From Manihot esculenta (taxonomy: Eukaryota; Streptophyta; Magnoliopsida; Malpighiales; Euphorbiaceae): a stretch of 64,000 bases of DNA. The notes under the pieces are model-generated. The model saw only the letters and a list, made by a program, of their open reading frames with translations. It searched no databases and was not told the origin of the DNA. Each line of letters opens with the position of its first letter. The stretch's first letter is position 1. Both the position numbers and the translations under genes were made by a program. The stretch lies in NCBI RefSeq assembly GCF_001659605.2, contig NC_035170.2, positions 32,000,520-32,064,519 of the forward strand, in the 5' to 3' direction. Shown piece by piece: positions 47,861 through 60,395 of the stretch.

Positions 47861-50800
47861 TTTTTTTGGTTGGATAACAATTTTATTGACTGACCAAAAG
47901 AATAAACTGTACAAACTACTCACAAGAACACCAGGGCATAAAGTAGCCCTAAACAAGGCACATCAGCACATCAACTAAACACAGGTAAGCTAATTACAGT
48001 TCCATCTACTCCAGTCATAGCCTCCATCACTATCGATCCTTGTCATTCATTAGCTCAGGTTCACACGCATCACAACTTTTGCTGTAACTCTGCTGGCATT
48101 AAATTTTCCCTACTGAACACCACCAAGTTTCTTTCCTGCCAAGTATAGTAAACAGTGCAACAAATGCAACTCTTCTAATCTTTGCAATGAATGATTTTCC
48201 AAATGCTCTTTTGTCATCCAACTTTATCACCCCATGCCACCTGTATAGTGTATAACCTCCCCCCCACCCCCCCAAAAAAAAAAAAAAAAAAGAAAAAAAA
48301 AATCTCACATTTCTGTGTAATCACTCTTCAATTCCTTTAATATAGCTGCAGCTGAAGAACAAGTGTTTAATACTCTCATCCTGGCATTTGCAAAGCTCAC
48401 ACACTGCATCATATACAATCATCCACTTGATCAGTCTAGCTTTAGCAGCTAGCCATGCGACAAAAGTGTGTCTAGGAACAACCTTACTACCCCAAATCAA
48501 TTTCCACCAAGTTACTTTTTCACCATCTCTTATAAAATACTTCCAGGCGCTAGCAATTATGTATTTCCCTGTGGTGGTAAAATTCCAAATAATCTCATCC
48601 TCTTGCTCCTCCCTCACCTCATAGTTTTTTTTTTAATCTCAGACCAAGCTTCCTCAGTAGCACTGTTTAGAGGATCTAGCAGCCTCCATTGACCCTCCCC
48701 ATACCAATCCTTGGCCTTTGCAGTTTTAGGTACATCAGCATCAGATGTTAACTGTAGGGAATTTATCTACCACACTCTTTCCATTTAACCAAGGATCATA
48801 CCGGAAAGAAATTTCTCCTCTGCCCAGTTTATAAGAATAGTGACTTTTAAGCAAATTCCTTAGATTCACTAGATGCCTCCAAGACTAACTACTAGCTTCT
48901 AAGGGTTTAGCTATGCCCCAGAAACTCACATTCCTCAGCTTATTCTTAGCCGTCCAGGAAGCCCATAGATATGATTTAACAACAACCAAATCCCAAACTT
49001 GCTTCCCTATTGCTGCTTTGTTCCAAGACATAACCACCTTGATTCCTAGGCTACCCTTATTCTTTGGCCTACAAATTTTATCCCCAGCAACAACTCATTT
49101 CTTGCCCCCTTCAACAGATCCCATCCACAAGAAATTTCTGCACCTTTTATCTATATCTTTTGCTGTAGCTTTAGGGATAGAAAGCAAGAATGTGCAACAG
49201 CAGCATACATGCAAACTTCTAAGAATAGAGTTGATGAGTTGAAGCCTCCCAGCACAAGATAGATGTCTGTAAGAACTTGTTACTCTGGCTGTAATTCTTT
49301 CAAATAACCTCCTACAATGATCCTTCTTCACAACTGTAGAAACCAGTGGAACTCTCAAGCGAGTCACAGGCAAAGACCCCTCCTTAAAATTTAGGATCTG
49401 TAATATTTTCTCTTTAACAAGCCCCCAAAACCTGAACGCCAAACACCAAAGCAAAGTGATTCAGGGCACCATCCAACACCTCCATAAATTCCCCTATCAC
49501 CAAGACTAAAAAGAATAAATCATTTGCAAAATATAAATAATTAAGCTTTGCATCTCTGCATCCCTTATGAAATTTAAATCGATATGTACCTAAACAGATA
49601 CTGCATTGCTATAACAAATAGCAGAGGGAGACATTGGGTCTTCTTGTCTTACTCCCCTCCTCCTAGGAAAAATGCCCTCCATAAATCCATTCACCATAAC
49701 TGAAAACCAAGCAGATCTCACACAAGTCATTACCCAATTTACAAACCTGGAAGGAAAACTCCAGCCAATCAATATTTCCTCCAGAAAGTTTCAATGGACT
49801 GAGCCATAAGCTTTCCTTACATCTACTTTAAGAGCACAACAGGCTGCAGCCTCCCTTCTATGACAATTCCTAACAAGTTCATGGGCTAAAAGCACATTGT
49901 GAACTATCTTCCTACCGGGAACAAAAGTTGATTACGCCGGGCTTATTTTTCTGCTTAATACTCCCCTATCAGCTTGTTATAATTTTGGCGATAGCATCAT
50001 AAATGCAAGTACAACAGGCTATGGGTCTATAATCTGTAAGCCCCATGGGGTTAGGAGTTTTGGGGATATGGTCTAGACTATATAACAGTACACAACAATT
50101 GCTTCTAAAAATCAACTACAGCTTCCTTGATTCTACAAGGGACATTCACCCCTCCTACAACATTGTATTTCTGACCCCCATAATCTTCACAAAATTATGA
50201 AAGAACTTGGTGTTAGAATCACCAAGATTAATCTAACATATCCTAGATTTTTTGCTATAAGATTTCTCTTGCCCCAGTAACCTCCTGTATTGTTGAACTA
50301 CAACCCTTTCCTCATAAGCAAGCACTTGATTAAAGGGCTCAAGTTGCAAGTCTCTTTGAACTCTTTCCATATATTGTCTACATTTTTCCACTCTATCATA
50401 AATTTAAAAAAATCCTTCTCTATTTAATTTCCTTGCATCTATCTAGTTTCCTCCATATTCTTAGTTTCCTAAATATTTGTCCAGGTTAAGTAACATCCTC
50501 TTGATTTTAACTCGGCCAATCCAGCCTACTCACATAGTCTACAAAATCCATAGTGGAAGTATTATCAACATACAAACCACCTACACTCTCTTAACCAGCC
50601 AACATAGAATTAAAATTCCTTGCAACCCACTAACTTGCTCCATATAGACCTTCTCTCCATACAGGAATTTCTTGCATACACCACAGTCGATAAAAAGTCC
50701 ATCCCTTCATAATGTACTTGGCAGTGAATCACATGCTCAATCATCATTATAGGCTGGATAGAGATGTAACAACCCGGAAACCGGACCGCTACCGGTGCTA

Positions 50801-53200
50801 GGATCCAGATCGACTTAAGGCCGCCGGGACCCGTAGTAAGCCTGACATACATCCTGTACAGCTGGTATAATCCCATACATGATCAAATATTTCCATAAAA
50901 CATTAAAACTTTTCCTTTCCCAAGTTTGACCTGTGCATGCACTATGTTTGAACACATAGAACCCCAGGGTCAGCATACCCTATGTCAAACTCGGTACATC
51001 AATACAAAACATAACATAAAACTCATGTACAAAGGGATTATCCAACTCGGGCCAAGCACAAATAATATAACTCTGTACACATTACATAATATCATTTTAC
51101 ATTACATCATGTCCACCACTATTTTGTTACATACACTTCATCCTAGCTGCTATCCCGTGCTATCTCTGACTGGCCTTGCAAAACTGGGAATTTGGGAGAG
51201 GGATGAGCTACTAAAGCCCAGTGAGCAGAACAGAAATAAAAAGCAGTTAAACATATGTTTTCATGAAATGCATCACATCACAAACATATCACATTAAGGA
51301 TGAACTTGTCACCTATAGCCCTCTACATATCGTAATATGTCCAACTACGCCAGGGGCGATACGGCCTCATCTGGACTTCTCTTATATAACTTATATCATA
51401 ACATGTCCAACTACGCCAGGGGCGATACGGCCTCACCTGGTCTTCTCTTACATATAACACAGTGCCAGGGGCGACCTGGTCTTTCTAGCTCATGCCATAC
51501 CTCATATCATGTCATCTTATCTCATATCAAGGGCTAAGGATCATCCAATATCCATCCACATCAACAACATATTATGCAATGCATCATATTCGTGGATTCT
51601 AATACAAAACAACCTAATACATATCATGGCATTTTATGATGCATGGATCATGCTCTAAAGTTCATTTGATTTCTCAATTAAAAAGATTAAGTTTAGTTCC
51701 ACTCACCTTAAGCAACTGCTGGGCGGGACTAGATCAGAACCAACTAACTCTGAGGGCCTCCTCGGTTCCTCGGGTCCAATCCTACACAGGTGGACTCAAA
51801 TGAGGTACCAAACCACTCTAACATAACACTAAACATCTCCCCAAAAATCCCTCTAAAACACCTCAAAACATGCATGCAAAACAGGCAAAGGAAGGCTGGA
51901 CAGGGCACCTTCGGCGGCCGAATGCTCCCACAGATCCGAAAGTTAGGCACTTTCGGAGGCAGGTTCGGCGGCCGAAAGTCTCCTCCAGAGACGAAAGCCA
52001 GGCACTTTCGGCGGCACCTTCGACGGCCGAAAGTCCCTTCCAGAGCCGAAAGTCCATTTTCGGAGGCAAGGTTAGGCGGCCAAACCAAGCATTTCGGTGG
52101 CCGAAACTACATTCGACGGCCGAACCTGAGTTCATCCAGAACTCAGCCTCTTATACATTCAAGCCTTCAAAACCTTCCAAACACCCAAAACATGCCTCAA
52201 ACCTCTCCAAAATATGCATATGCCCTTAACCATGCATAAAGGAGCTTAACTCAAGCTTAAACTCCACCAAACAACACATCTAGCATACAAATAGCTCATG
52301 CTCAACCTAGGTCAAAACCATGCACCTCATGCAACTCATACATAAAAACCCTCTTAACCCTTCATAAAACTCATTTAAAACATCATAAAAGCTAAGGATC
52401 TACACTTACCTCTTGAAGAACGAGAGTTGGTGTGACCCCAAACTTGAAGATATGGAGAATCCAAGCTCCAAAGTCTCCAAGCTCCAAAATCTTGCTCAAA
52501 GCTTAAAACTCGTCAAAACAAGAATAAAAATCATAAAAACCTTGAGAGATTTGAAGAAATCTCATGAAAACATCCTAAGAGAAACAAAACCTACCTTTGG
52601 CCAAAAACAGAGAGCTCCAACACCCTCCACTTCCGGTCAAAGGGCTTTTATAGGTGGCCAATCGCCTCTCCTTCGGCGGCCAAAACTGCATGCAAAACCA
52701 TGCAATGTTCGGCGGTCGAACATGGACTTTGGAGGCAGCAAAACCATGCAAAGTTCGGCGGCCGAACTTCACTTTCGGCGGCCGAACCTGGCAATTGTCC
52801 TCTTGGTCTTTTCCTTTAAAAACATATAAAAACATATTAGAAAACCTTTACTTTATCCTTCTAAAGAGCTCCGACATTAGAGATTCCACCGGACGGTAGG
52901 AATCCCGATGCCTGAGTCAGCCGGGTATTACAAGAGATGTGCTGCCGATTAAACATAATCCAAATCCTCCCCAATGGAGGCCTTCTTATAGTTATCTATG
53001 ACTTTCCAACTTGTTAATACATGTTAACCTCAACTTATTCTGCACTTTATACCTCTTTTCAAGTCTTACTCTAATTTCTAAAACACCCAGGCCTTCAGTT
53101 TATTTCTAGCAATCAGAGAGTGCACCTCCAATTGCTTCTTGGGGTCATTGACTCATCATATTTAATTACTTAAACCTTGTGTTGGTATTGTAATCAGCAT
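47861..53200 (-). mobile_element. L1-type LINE, decayed, split by a solo LTR
   Basis: Read on the minus strand from right to left. Endonuclease remnants lie at 53120-52938 (GRIWIMFNRQHIS) and continue at 50764-50610 (VHYEGMDFLSTVVYA). Reverse transcriptase is at about 49840-49590 (FVNWVMTCV, GVRQEDPMSP) and 49454-49095 (RLRVPLVST, LSCAGRLQLINS, CRNFLWMG). A zf-RVT region is at 48617-48321 (WKLIWGSKVVPRHTFVAWLA). A T-tract at about 47861-47870 on the plus strand is the poly(A) tail, preceded by an AATAAA-type signal. Stops and frameshifts break every segment, so it is inactive. The 5' end is not defined, and a full ORF1 was not found. Confidence 0.85.
50765..52932 (-). repeat. Solo Tekay-like LTR, TSD AGAGA
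   Basis: 2168 bp on the minus strand, bounded on the plus strand by TGTAACAACC and GGGTATTACA and flanked by AGAGA (50760-50764 and 52933-52937). No internal sequence adjoins it, so it is the product of LTR-LTR recombination. It interrupts the LINE endonuclease region, which resumes in register across it. TATA-like box, splice motifs and palindromes are conserved (minus-strand TATA at 52645-52653). Confidence 0.93.
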
Positions 53201-54361
53201 TAGCCAAGAGAGACAAGTGACCAGCAACTACACTCATACTTACCTCATACTTTCTTCAGGAAATTATAGTAACTAGAAAGAGAGTCATGTTTTGAATTAA
53301 AGGGCATGCTAACTGTTGGCAAAATCCCATTTCCGTGCTATGGAAAGGATTAGAGGGCATTGAAGTGCTGAAGAGGTTGTTGTTGATGCTGCTGTTGTGA
53401 TGGCACTTGGCAGTGGAGGGCTGATGGTGGCAACAATGAGTGCTTTGTGTTGGTGGTCGAGAGGGGTTAGGTTTGGAGGTAGGGGATAAGTCGTGTTGGT
53501 GATGCCATGGATTTTGTTGGCAGATGAAGCAGAAGTGAGTGTTTTCCTCCTCAATTCTCAAATCAAAAGTTCAATCCTCAAACTCAAAGTTTTGGAGATT
53601 AACATCATACAAATCTCATCAACAAACATGTAAATTTTGATAACTACCATATTTCATCATAAATTGTATTTATCTCCAAAATTTTTTAAGAAAACACTCA
53701 TATACAAATTCATCTTACTACCATTGCAAAGCTCAAGGTATATATATTAACACCAAACAGATCTCATCGTAAAATTACATGCAAATTTCAATACTACATC
53801 TCATAAAAAATTGTAATAAAATTCTAGTAATATAAATACTTAGACTCCCATAAGACTCTAATACATATTCTTCTTCTTCTCAATCAATAATGGAAAGTTG
53901 CATCATCTTTCAGTCCACCACCACAACACCATAAAGTGTTTGAGAGGGAGTCGCTTGCCACTTTTAGGAAGGAAGAAGGGCAAAACCAAAGAAAGCGAAA
54001 ATTGACCAACAACACACACATATGGTGCAGATTACCAAACTTTGAGTGAGGAAATACCACATGACACTTGATTTTTAATTTCTTGCATATTCATCTCTTT
54101 TGACAGAATAACATAAACGAAGTGAGGCGATGGATTCGAGGGAATAGAGATGGAGATGGAGATGGAGTTTGGGAGGGTGAGGGAGATGGAGTTCAATTGA
54201 GGGAGCAAGGGAGATGGAGTTTAGTTGAACGAGATGAAAATATGGAGTTCAATTAAATGCGCGACATAATGAGCGATAAGTGAGTGAGAAGGAGAGGAAA
54301 AGATGAAGGAGAAGCGGCTAGGGTTGATGAGAATGAGATGATATATATTGGACAATTTTAA
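53201..54361. other. Spacer with purine-rich stretch
   Basis: No gene could be supported. Between about 54128 and 54260 the sequence repeats variants of GGAGATGGAGTT, a degenerate purine-rich minisatellite. Confidence 0.4.
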
Positions 54362-54602
54362 CTCAAAAACCCAAACTGGGATTCGAACCCTTGCATCACA
54401 AAAGAGAAATTAAGCCTCAACCGCTAATCTAAGTAGACAACTACTATAGCATGGACATGAACCGAACCGAACTTATTAGACCGACATTTAAAAAAAAAAA
54501 ATAAAACCAAACTGAACTAAATTTTTTTAATAAACCGAACCGAATTGTTTATTTAGTTCGGTTTGGTCAGTTATTTCGGTTTAAACTAAATACTCTCACC
54601 CC
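54362..54602 (-). mobile_element. SINE/MITE-like repeat with tRNA-type boxes
   Basis: The minus strand has a pol III A-box-like TTAGCGGTTGAGG (about 54418-54430) and a B-box-like GGTTCGAATCCC (about 54377-54388). The adjoining 54450-54602 is built of CCGAACCGAA and TTCGGTTTGGT words in inverted arrangement and ends CTCACCCCTAA, resembling widespread plant hAT-type MITEs. Whether this is one element or two abutting ones is not clear. Confidence 0.45.
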
Positions 54603-54692
54603 TAATGTGGAGTGGGGAGATGAGCTTGTGGCGCATAGGCTTATCACCTCATCCTATTTATGGATCACTGGATGAGACTATAGTCTACACCC

Positions 54693-54821
54693 AATCATGG
54701 CTTTAAGGAGTTTTTTTAATTACTTATTTTAAGAAAATGATTATTAATTTTACCATAATCATGGCTTTAAGGAGTTTCTTAATTACCTATTTTAAGAAAA
54801 TGATTATTAATTTTACCATGG
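54693..54821. repeat. ~64-bp tandem duplication
   Basis: AATCATGGCTTTAAGGAGTT starts two adjacent copies that end ATTAATTTTACCAT, differing at a few bases in the central T-run. Confidence 0.9.
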
Positions 54822-54829
54822 AGTACATA

Positions 54830-55413
54830 GTACAATGATGAAATTTCTCATTCTCCAAACGTTTATCTACTTACACTACAGTAGAACTAAGTCTGTTTCG
54901 ATGAAGTGAAGAAAACAGAAACAAAGTGTAATTTCTAAGGTTTTATGTTCAAATTAAAGGAAACTAAAGGAAATAGCATGGTATTTCCAATTTCCCCAAA
55001 ATCTAAGCCCACTTTTTATTTCTTTCCATTTGGAAGGAAATCAAGAGAAATGGGAAGAAATAAATTGAATGGAAATTTTACTTTCTAATATAAACAAGTT
55101 TTGTTTTCTAATATAACGTTCATAACACTATTGGGACATCCAAACTGTGTAAGAGAATTTTGACTTCATTTTCTTTTCTATCGTTTAATTTCTTTTCCCT
55201 TCTCTATTAGATAGTTGCCCAAACATTTTTTTTCTTTTTTAAACTCTAAGTATGCCATGTGTATTGAGACAAACATATGCAGTTCGAAAGGATTAATTAT
55301 TCAGAAATACACATAGTAACAGCAAACATAAAACTGAAATTAAAGGAATAGTCCAGCAAAACCCTATTTAGGAATAGGGCAGACTAATCAAGCATGGAAT
55401 ACGCACCTTGTCC
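54830..55413. other. Spacer and 3' flank of the SET gene
   Basis: AT-rich; no coding or repeat feature recognised. The right part should contain the 3' UTR of the minus-strand gene. Confidence 0.4.
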
Positions 55414-56601
55414 TCAATCAGCATCAACGCCAAATTCTTCATCATTTTTCATATTGCCACACACATTACACTCCAAGAGAATAGACGACTGGTTATTATC
55501 AGACGAAGGCAAAGGAGCTAGAGTTCCCCAGCAATTTTCACGATTACACATATATCTCAAGAAGAAATAAGCGTGAGGAAAATCGGCCTCATATTCTGAG
55601 GTTGCCTCCTCTACCATTGATTCGTCACGGTCCTCCTCCATTGCCTCATCATCATCATCGCCCTCATTGTCTTCGTTATCAGACCAATTAGCTTCGACTT
55701 TACATCGGTCACATTCGCAGGTAAATCCATATTCCTCCAGCAATCTCTTCTTCCGGTTGGAATAATTCCAATTAACAGGAAAATAGCTCAAGCAGATCTC
55801 TCTCCCTTGGGGGACATCATGAATCATCCTGATAATCACGTCAGTGTTACGATCTGGTGCAGTGTCGACGTAATCAAATCTGCAAGCATTTGGAAGGCAG
55901 TCATGGTTGAAGAGGGACGCCTTCGGGTATATGCCATAGGCTCGGACAGATCTCTGCCCGCAGTTTTCTTTATTGAATTCCATCGGTTCCATTATGCCGA
56001 ATGCATTGAGCTTGTCCTTGGAAAGTAGTGCGGAGGTAATTTCAAAGGAGAAGGAGAATCCGTCAATTGGGGGAGGAGGGCAGAGGGACGAGATGAGGGA
56101 ATGTAGAAATTGAGCAGCTGCGGCATCTTTATCCTCCCCATAGCCTTGAAGAGATAACAAAATTTGGAAGTTGGGAGGCGAGACAAGGGCAAGGTTGTAG
56201 GCGGCGATGAGGAAACGAGCTTGGATTTGGCGCTCCAGAGGTTGATGCAGTACAAGGGATGGGCAATCCCGCAGGCGACTTAGAGCTTGGCAAACCCAGG
56301 GAGTGTGGGACGAGGCAATGGAAGCCGAAAGGCAATGTTGGCTACAGAAACGATTTTGAAAGCAAGATGGGCATGATGAGGCTGCCGATGCTGATTCCAA
56401 CTTTTTAAAGCAGTTATCGCAATAAATTGAGGTTGAGAAAAGCGGTTGTTGTCCATTGAGAGGAGAACCAGAGTAGAGGAGGATTGGAGAATCCCTAAGC
56501 ACGATATCTCCGCCCCTCAGTGGCTTAGAGGAAACGATAGCTCTTCCTCTCCCTTCTATCTCTTCAATCTGCAATAGGCTCTCACTCGCCATGCCGGACA
56601 T
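55414..56601 (-). CDS. ASHR2: SET-domain protein, ASHR2-like (SMYD type)
   Basis: A single-exon gene of 395 residues, close to the length I recall for Arabidopsis ASHR2 (SDG39). Family members are putative lysine methyltransferases using S-adenosylmethionine. The SET domain starts near residue 10 and is split by a cysteine-rich MYND-like zinc finger (Cys61, 64, 77, 80, 86, 90, His99 or 89, Cys104). The core SET motif FNHDCLPNA is at 231-239, GREICLSYFP at 266-275, the post-SET CECDRC at 295-300, and further cysteine pairs at 352/357 and 378/381. An acidic stretch occupies about 307-330. The ATG at 56601 gives MSGMASES; a second ATG three codons on is equally possible. No introns or defects were seen. 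Substrate is not predictable from sequence. Confidence 0.9.
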   Translation of the reverse strand: MSGMASESLLQIEEIEGRGRAIVSSKPLRGGDIVLRDSPILLYSGSPLNGQQPLFSTSIYCDNCFKKLESASAASSCPSCFQNRFCSQHCLSASIASSHTPWVCQALSRLRDCPSLVLHQPLERQIQARFLIAAYNLALVSPPNFQILLSLQGYGEDKDAAAAQFLHSLISSLCPPPPIDGFSFSFEITSALLSKDKLNAFGIMEPMEFNKENCGQRSVRAYGIYPKASLFNHDCLPNACRFDYVDTAPDRNTDVIIRMIHDVPQGREICLSYFPVNWNYSNRKKRLLEEYGFTCECDRCKVEANWSDNEDNEGDDDDEAMEEDRDESMVEEATSEYEADFPHAYFFLRYMCNRENCWGTLAPLPSSDNNQSSILLECNVCGNMKNDEEFGVDAD

Positions 56602-57711
56602 TGTTCTCTATTCTACCTGGCGGCGGCGGCGTCTTGCTCTCTGGCCACTTCCCCGCACATTCGCTTTTAAAGCTTTAGACCTCTCGAGACCCAAGTCAGG
56701 ACCTTGTGGACCTTATAAAACTTGCGATGTATGGAGGGAAATAAAGTTTATATTCCACCCATTTTTGTTTTTAATTTAGGTATAGGTGTGAGAAATTTTT
56801 AGTCCTAATTTTTAGAATTATATTAAAATATTTTTACATTTTTATTTCAATCACTAATAAATGATATTGTTAATTTAAATATAAAGTAATATTATTTTTT
56901 AATAGTAAAATATTATTTTTTATATTAAAATATTATTTTTATTTTTATAATTTTTTTAAAAAAATTATAAAAAAAAACTATGTAGTTTAGCACATTTACG
57001 CTATAGAGTCTATAGTTGATAAAAAATAATAAAATAGCAAATACCATATAAATTTGATGATGTTGTAATTTTAAAATAATTTAATATATGAAATTAAAAA
57101 GATAAAAATTATAAAAAGTGAAATTATAAAAAGTGAGTGTTTTTCATTAATTTAAATGAAATTAAAAAAATTATAAAAAAAGTATCCTATGATTTAGAGT
57201 ATTTTTCACTTTAGATTTGAACTTAAGTTTGTATTAAAATAGTACGCTCTAATATTTTATCGTTAGCAAAAATATGATAAAATAGCATCGATTTTGATGA
57301 TGTGGTAATTTTAAAATAATTTAAAATATTTAAGTTAATTTAAATAAAATTAAAAAAAAATAAAAAGTATTGTTATATTTTGATCAGAAACGAAGAAAAA
57401 AAAAGAAAAACTCAATTCTTATCGTTCTAGTTTATTCCTCTAAATTGTTAGGATTTTTACTTTGCTTCAAATTAGAGTTTTTGTTTTGCTCCAATTTGTT
57501 TTTAATTAGATTGATTGAAGCAAAACTACATCTAATTGTAAGGTTTGGAATTTCATTGATTGAAGCATAAGCTATCGACATTGTGTTAGTGAGATTTAGC
57601 AAAGTCACAATATTGTGCAAGGTGAAAAAGACTTCGTTTTTGTGTATTCTAAGGTATGTAAAACTACTATTACAATCCTATATAATCCTCATATGATGTA
57701 TAGGGGGGGGG
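56602..57711. other. AT-rich spacer, no gene
   Basis: This includes the ASHR2-like promoter near 56602-56760. The remainder is very AT-rich with repeated GTAATTTTAAAATAATTTAA-type words (57064 and 57310). It ends with a poly-G run at about 57702-57713. Confidence 0.45.
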
Positions 57712-60138
57712 GGGTTTATTGAGCGTATTAGAAACAAGAATATAGACTTTCTATTCCAGTTTGCGTTGATTGGATACAAAAAGGACTATGGCTATTCTAA
57801 TAGATGCAGAATATGGTTTAAGATTTTTAGAATTAATGAGGATGAAGCATATGAGGAAATTTTGTCAGATCATAATGTTAACAATATGTTAGATTATAAT
57901 AAAGGGGAGCTATATATAGATGTCTATTTTTTTTGAGAATGATCCTGCTTTAATAGTGGATTCAGGTGTTGGAAATGCTTTTACTGGTAATATGGAACCG
58001 TAATAGAGTAATATGGGACTCAATGCTACAATTGAAAAAGCTAACAATAAGATTGATGAAGCTAACATTCAAGGTGATGAGTGTAATGTAGAGGTGGAAA
58101 ATATTACACCTAGCACTGGTAATGAGGATAATGATACTCTGTTCAGTCTATAGGATGTGATGTTAGTGACTTGGAGATTGATTCTAATGATAGTGGTTTC
58201 AGTGAAATGTAAGCAGATTATGAGGGTAGCGATGATGAAATATTTGTGGGTAACACTGGCCAGGAAGAAGCAAGGGCAAATGAGAATGTTGCTAATGAAC
58301 CAGTGCAATTTGACCTTGGAGAAGACCATGTTGAAACTGAAGCGATACCTAAAAACTGAAGAAGATCTTAGAAAATTCAATGAGAGGACAATGAGAGATG
58401 ATGATTACCATAGTCCTGAGTCTTCTAATAATGAATCTGAGAATGAATTTATGGACTTTGATGAAGAAGTTGACTTCAAGGATCATGCTCTATATAAAGG
58501 CATGAAATTCACCAGTGGACATGTATTTAGAAAAGCCTCAAAGGAGTGGGCTGTTAGGAGAGGTTTTAACAATATGCTTGTGAAAAATAATAAATTGATT
58601 ATTACTGCAATTTGCAAGAATAAGTATGGTTTTAGGATTCATGCAAGTAAGCTGAGGGACTGTGATACATTTCAAATTAAGACTTTTAAGGCAGAACATC
58701 ATTGCCCAAGAGTCTTTTATAATCATATAGTTAGTTCCAATTACTTGGCTGCAAAATACTTGGAAGATTTTGGGGGAAATCCTAATTGGGATGTTAAGGC
58801 AACGCAAAAGAAGATATAAAGAGAATTAGGGACATAAATTTTTCTAAGTGTCATAGAGCAAAAAACAGAGTTAAAGCAATTATAGGTGGTGACATAAAGG
58901 AGTAATTTAAAAAAGTGAGATCATATGCACTATCCGTGATGAAAACAAACCCTGGTAGCTACATAAAGGTGTCTACAAATATCTACAGCCAAAGTGGTCT
59001 TTGCTCAGATCCACATGAACCACTTTCACTTTCTAAAGAAATGACAGTTTTCCAATACATATATGTTAGGTTTGCAGCTCAAAAACAAGGGTTCTTTAGT
59101 GGTATTAGACCATTAATTGGTTTAGATGGATGTCATTTAAAAACTTCCATTGGAGGACAATTGTTATGTGCAGTAGATAAAAATGTGAATGAGAATATGT
59201 TTCCACTTGCAATGGCTGCAGTTGACATTGAGAGTAAGGAATCATGGGTTTGTTTTCTCAAACTATTAATTGATGATTTTAGACACCCCGATTAAAAGCC
59301 TCAATTAAACCTTAAAAATAAAAATATATTCAATATTAAAGATAATAAGTAAGATGCTTAAGTCATTGATGCCAAAGAGTGAGCATAGATTCTGTGTAAA
59401 GCACATGTATTATAATTACAAGGTAGTCTTCAAAGGTTTAGAGTAGAAGAAGAAATTGTGGTCAGCAGCTTGGGCCACTACTAAGAAAACTTGGGAAGTT
59501 CACATGACCAAGCTGAAGGAGATGGACCAAACAGCTTATGATTGGGTCATGAAGCATGATCCCTATACTTGGTCAAGATCTCACTTCTCTGAACATACAA
59601 AGTCAAATGCTTTCCAGAATAATATAAGTGAGTCCTTCAATTCCTATATCAAGTATGCAAGAAATTTGCCAATATTGAGCATGTTTGAATGGATTAGAAG
59701 GAGATTGACGAAGAGGTTCTATGTCAAGCTAAATGCCATGAAGAATTATAAAGGAGACATTTGTCTTTAATGCCCAAGAAAAATTAGCAGCAAGGAAGAT
59801 TGAAAGCAGAAACTGCTTTTGCACACTTGTTGGGAATAACAAATATGAAGTTGATTTCCATGGTACTCAAAACACAATTGATTTGGCAAACAACACATGT
59901 AGTAGCAGAGTTTGGGATTTGATGGGTTTGCCATGTAAGCATGCATTATCATGCATTTTCTATAATAAAGAGATACCAGAGATGTATATGTACAAGTATT
60001 TCTCCAAGAATACTTATGTAGCCGTGTACAATCATGTTATCAACCCTGTTCCAAGTAAAGAGGAATTGGAGCATTCTAATCCTTATTTTCTTTGGTCTAC
60101 CTGCAGGCCTACTGACAATTGGAGGTTGAATTTTAACT
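57712..60138 (+). pseudogene. MULE transposase remnant (MuDR family)
   Basis: Segments in several frames follow the order of a Mutator-like transposase. An N-terminal region lies at about 57740-57940, the DNA-binding DBD_Tnp_Mut type domain at 58480-58819 (GMKFTSGHVFRKASKEWAV), and the MULE catalytic domain at 58915-59295 (FFSGIRPLIGLDGCHLKTS, GGQLLCAV). A C-terminal helical region is at 59456-59770 and a SWIM zinc-finger region at 59840-60050 (CSSRVWDLMGLPCKHALSC). The SWIM CxC is altered to CSS. Stops or frameshifts separate the segments and no terminal inverted repeats were found, so it is dead. Confidence 0.85.
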
Positions 60139-60395
60139 GATTTCGGAATAATAGTTTCTGTCGTACAAACTGTCAAGTTTATCATTCATGCTACCATCGA
60201 TTTCCGATTTCGGCATAGCGGCTTTCATTGCAAAAACTGACAAATCTAACATCCGGTGCCTGATTTTGGAATAACAGCTTTCGTCACACAAACTGTCAAG
60301 TCTATCACCCATGTTACAATCGGTGCCTGATTTCGGCATAACAGCTTTCGTCGATTAAAATGACAAGTCTCTCACCCATGTAACAACCAGTGTCC
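60139..60395. repeat. ~67-bp satellite, left part
   Basis: GATTTCGG-type anchors begin at 60139, 60206, 60262 and 60329; one unit is about 11 bp short. The unit reads roughly GGTGCCCGATTTCGGCATAA followed by CAGCTTTCGTCG, CAAAAACTGCCAAGTC and TATCACCCATG. It starts directly after the last MULE codons and is cut by the solo LTR at 60396. Confidence 0.9.

Noticed and set aside
53256..53561. 101-codon minus-strand frame rich in S, T, H and P
   Set aside because: Low-complexity composition, no start context or domain, and two overlapping frames of similar character.
54377..54430. Nuclear tRNA gene on the minus strand
   Set aside because: A- and B-box-like motifs are present but no cloverleaf could be drawn and the flanks are repeat-derived; annotated instead as SINE/MITE-like.
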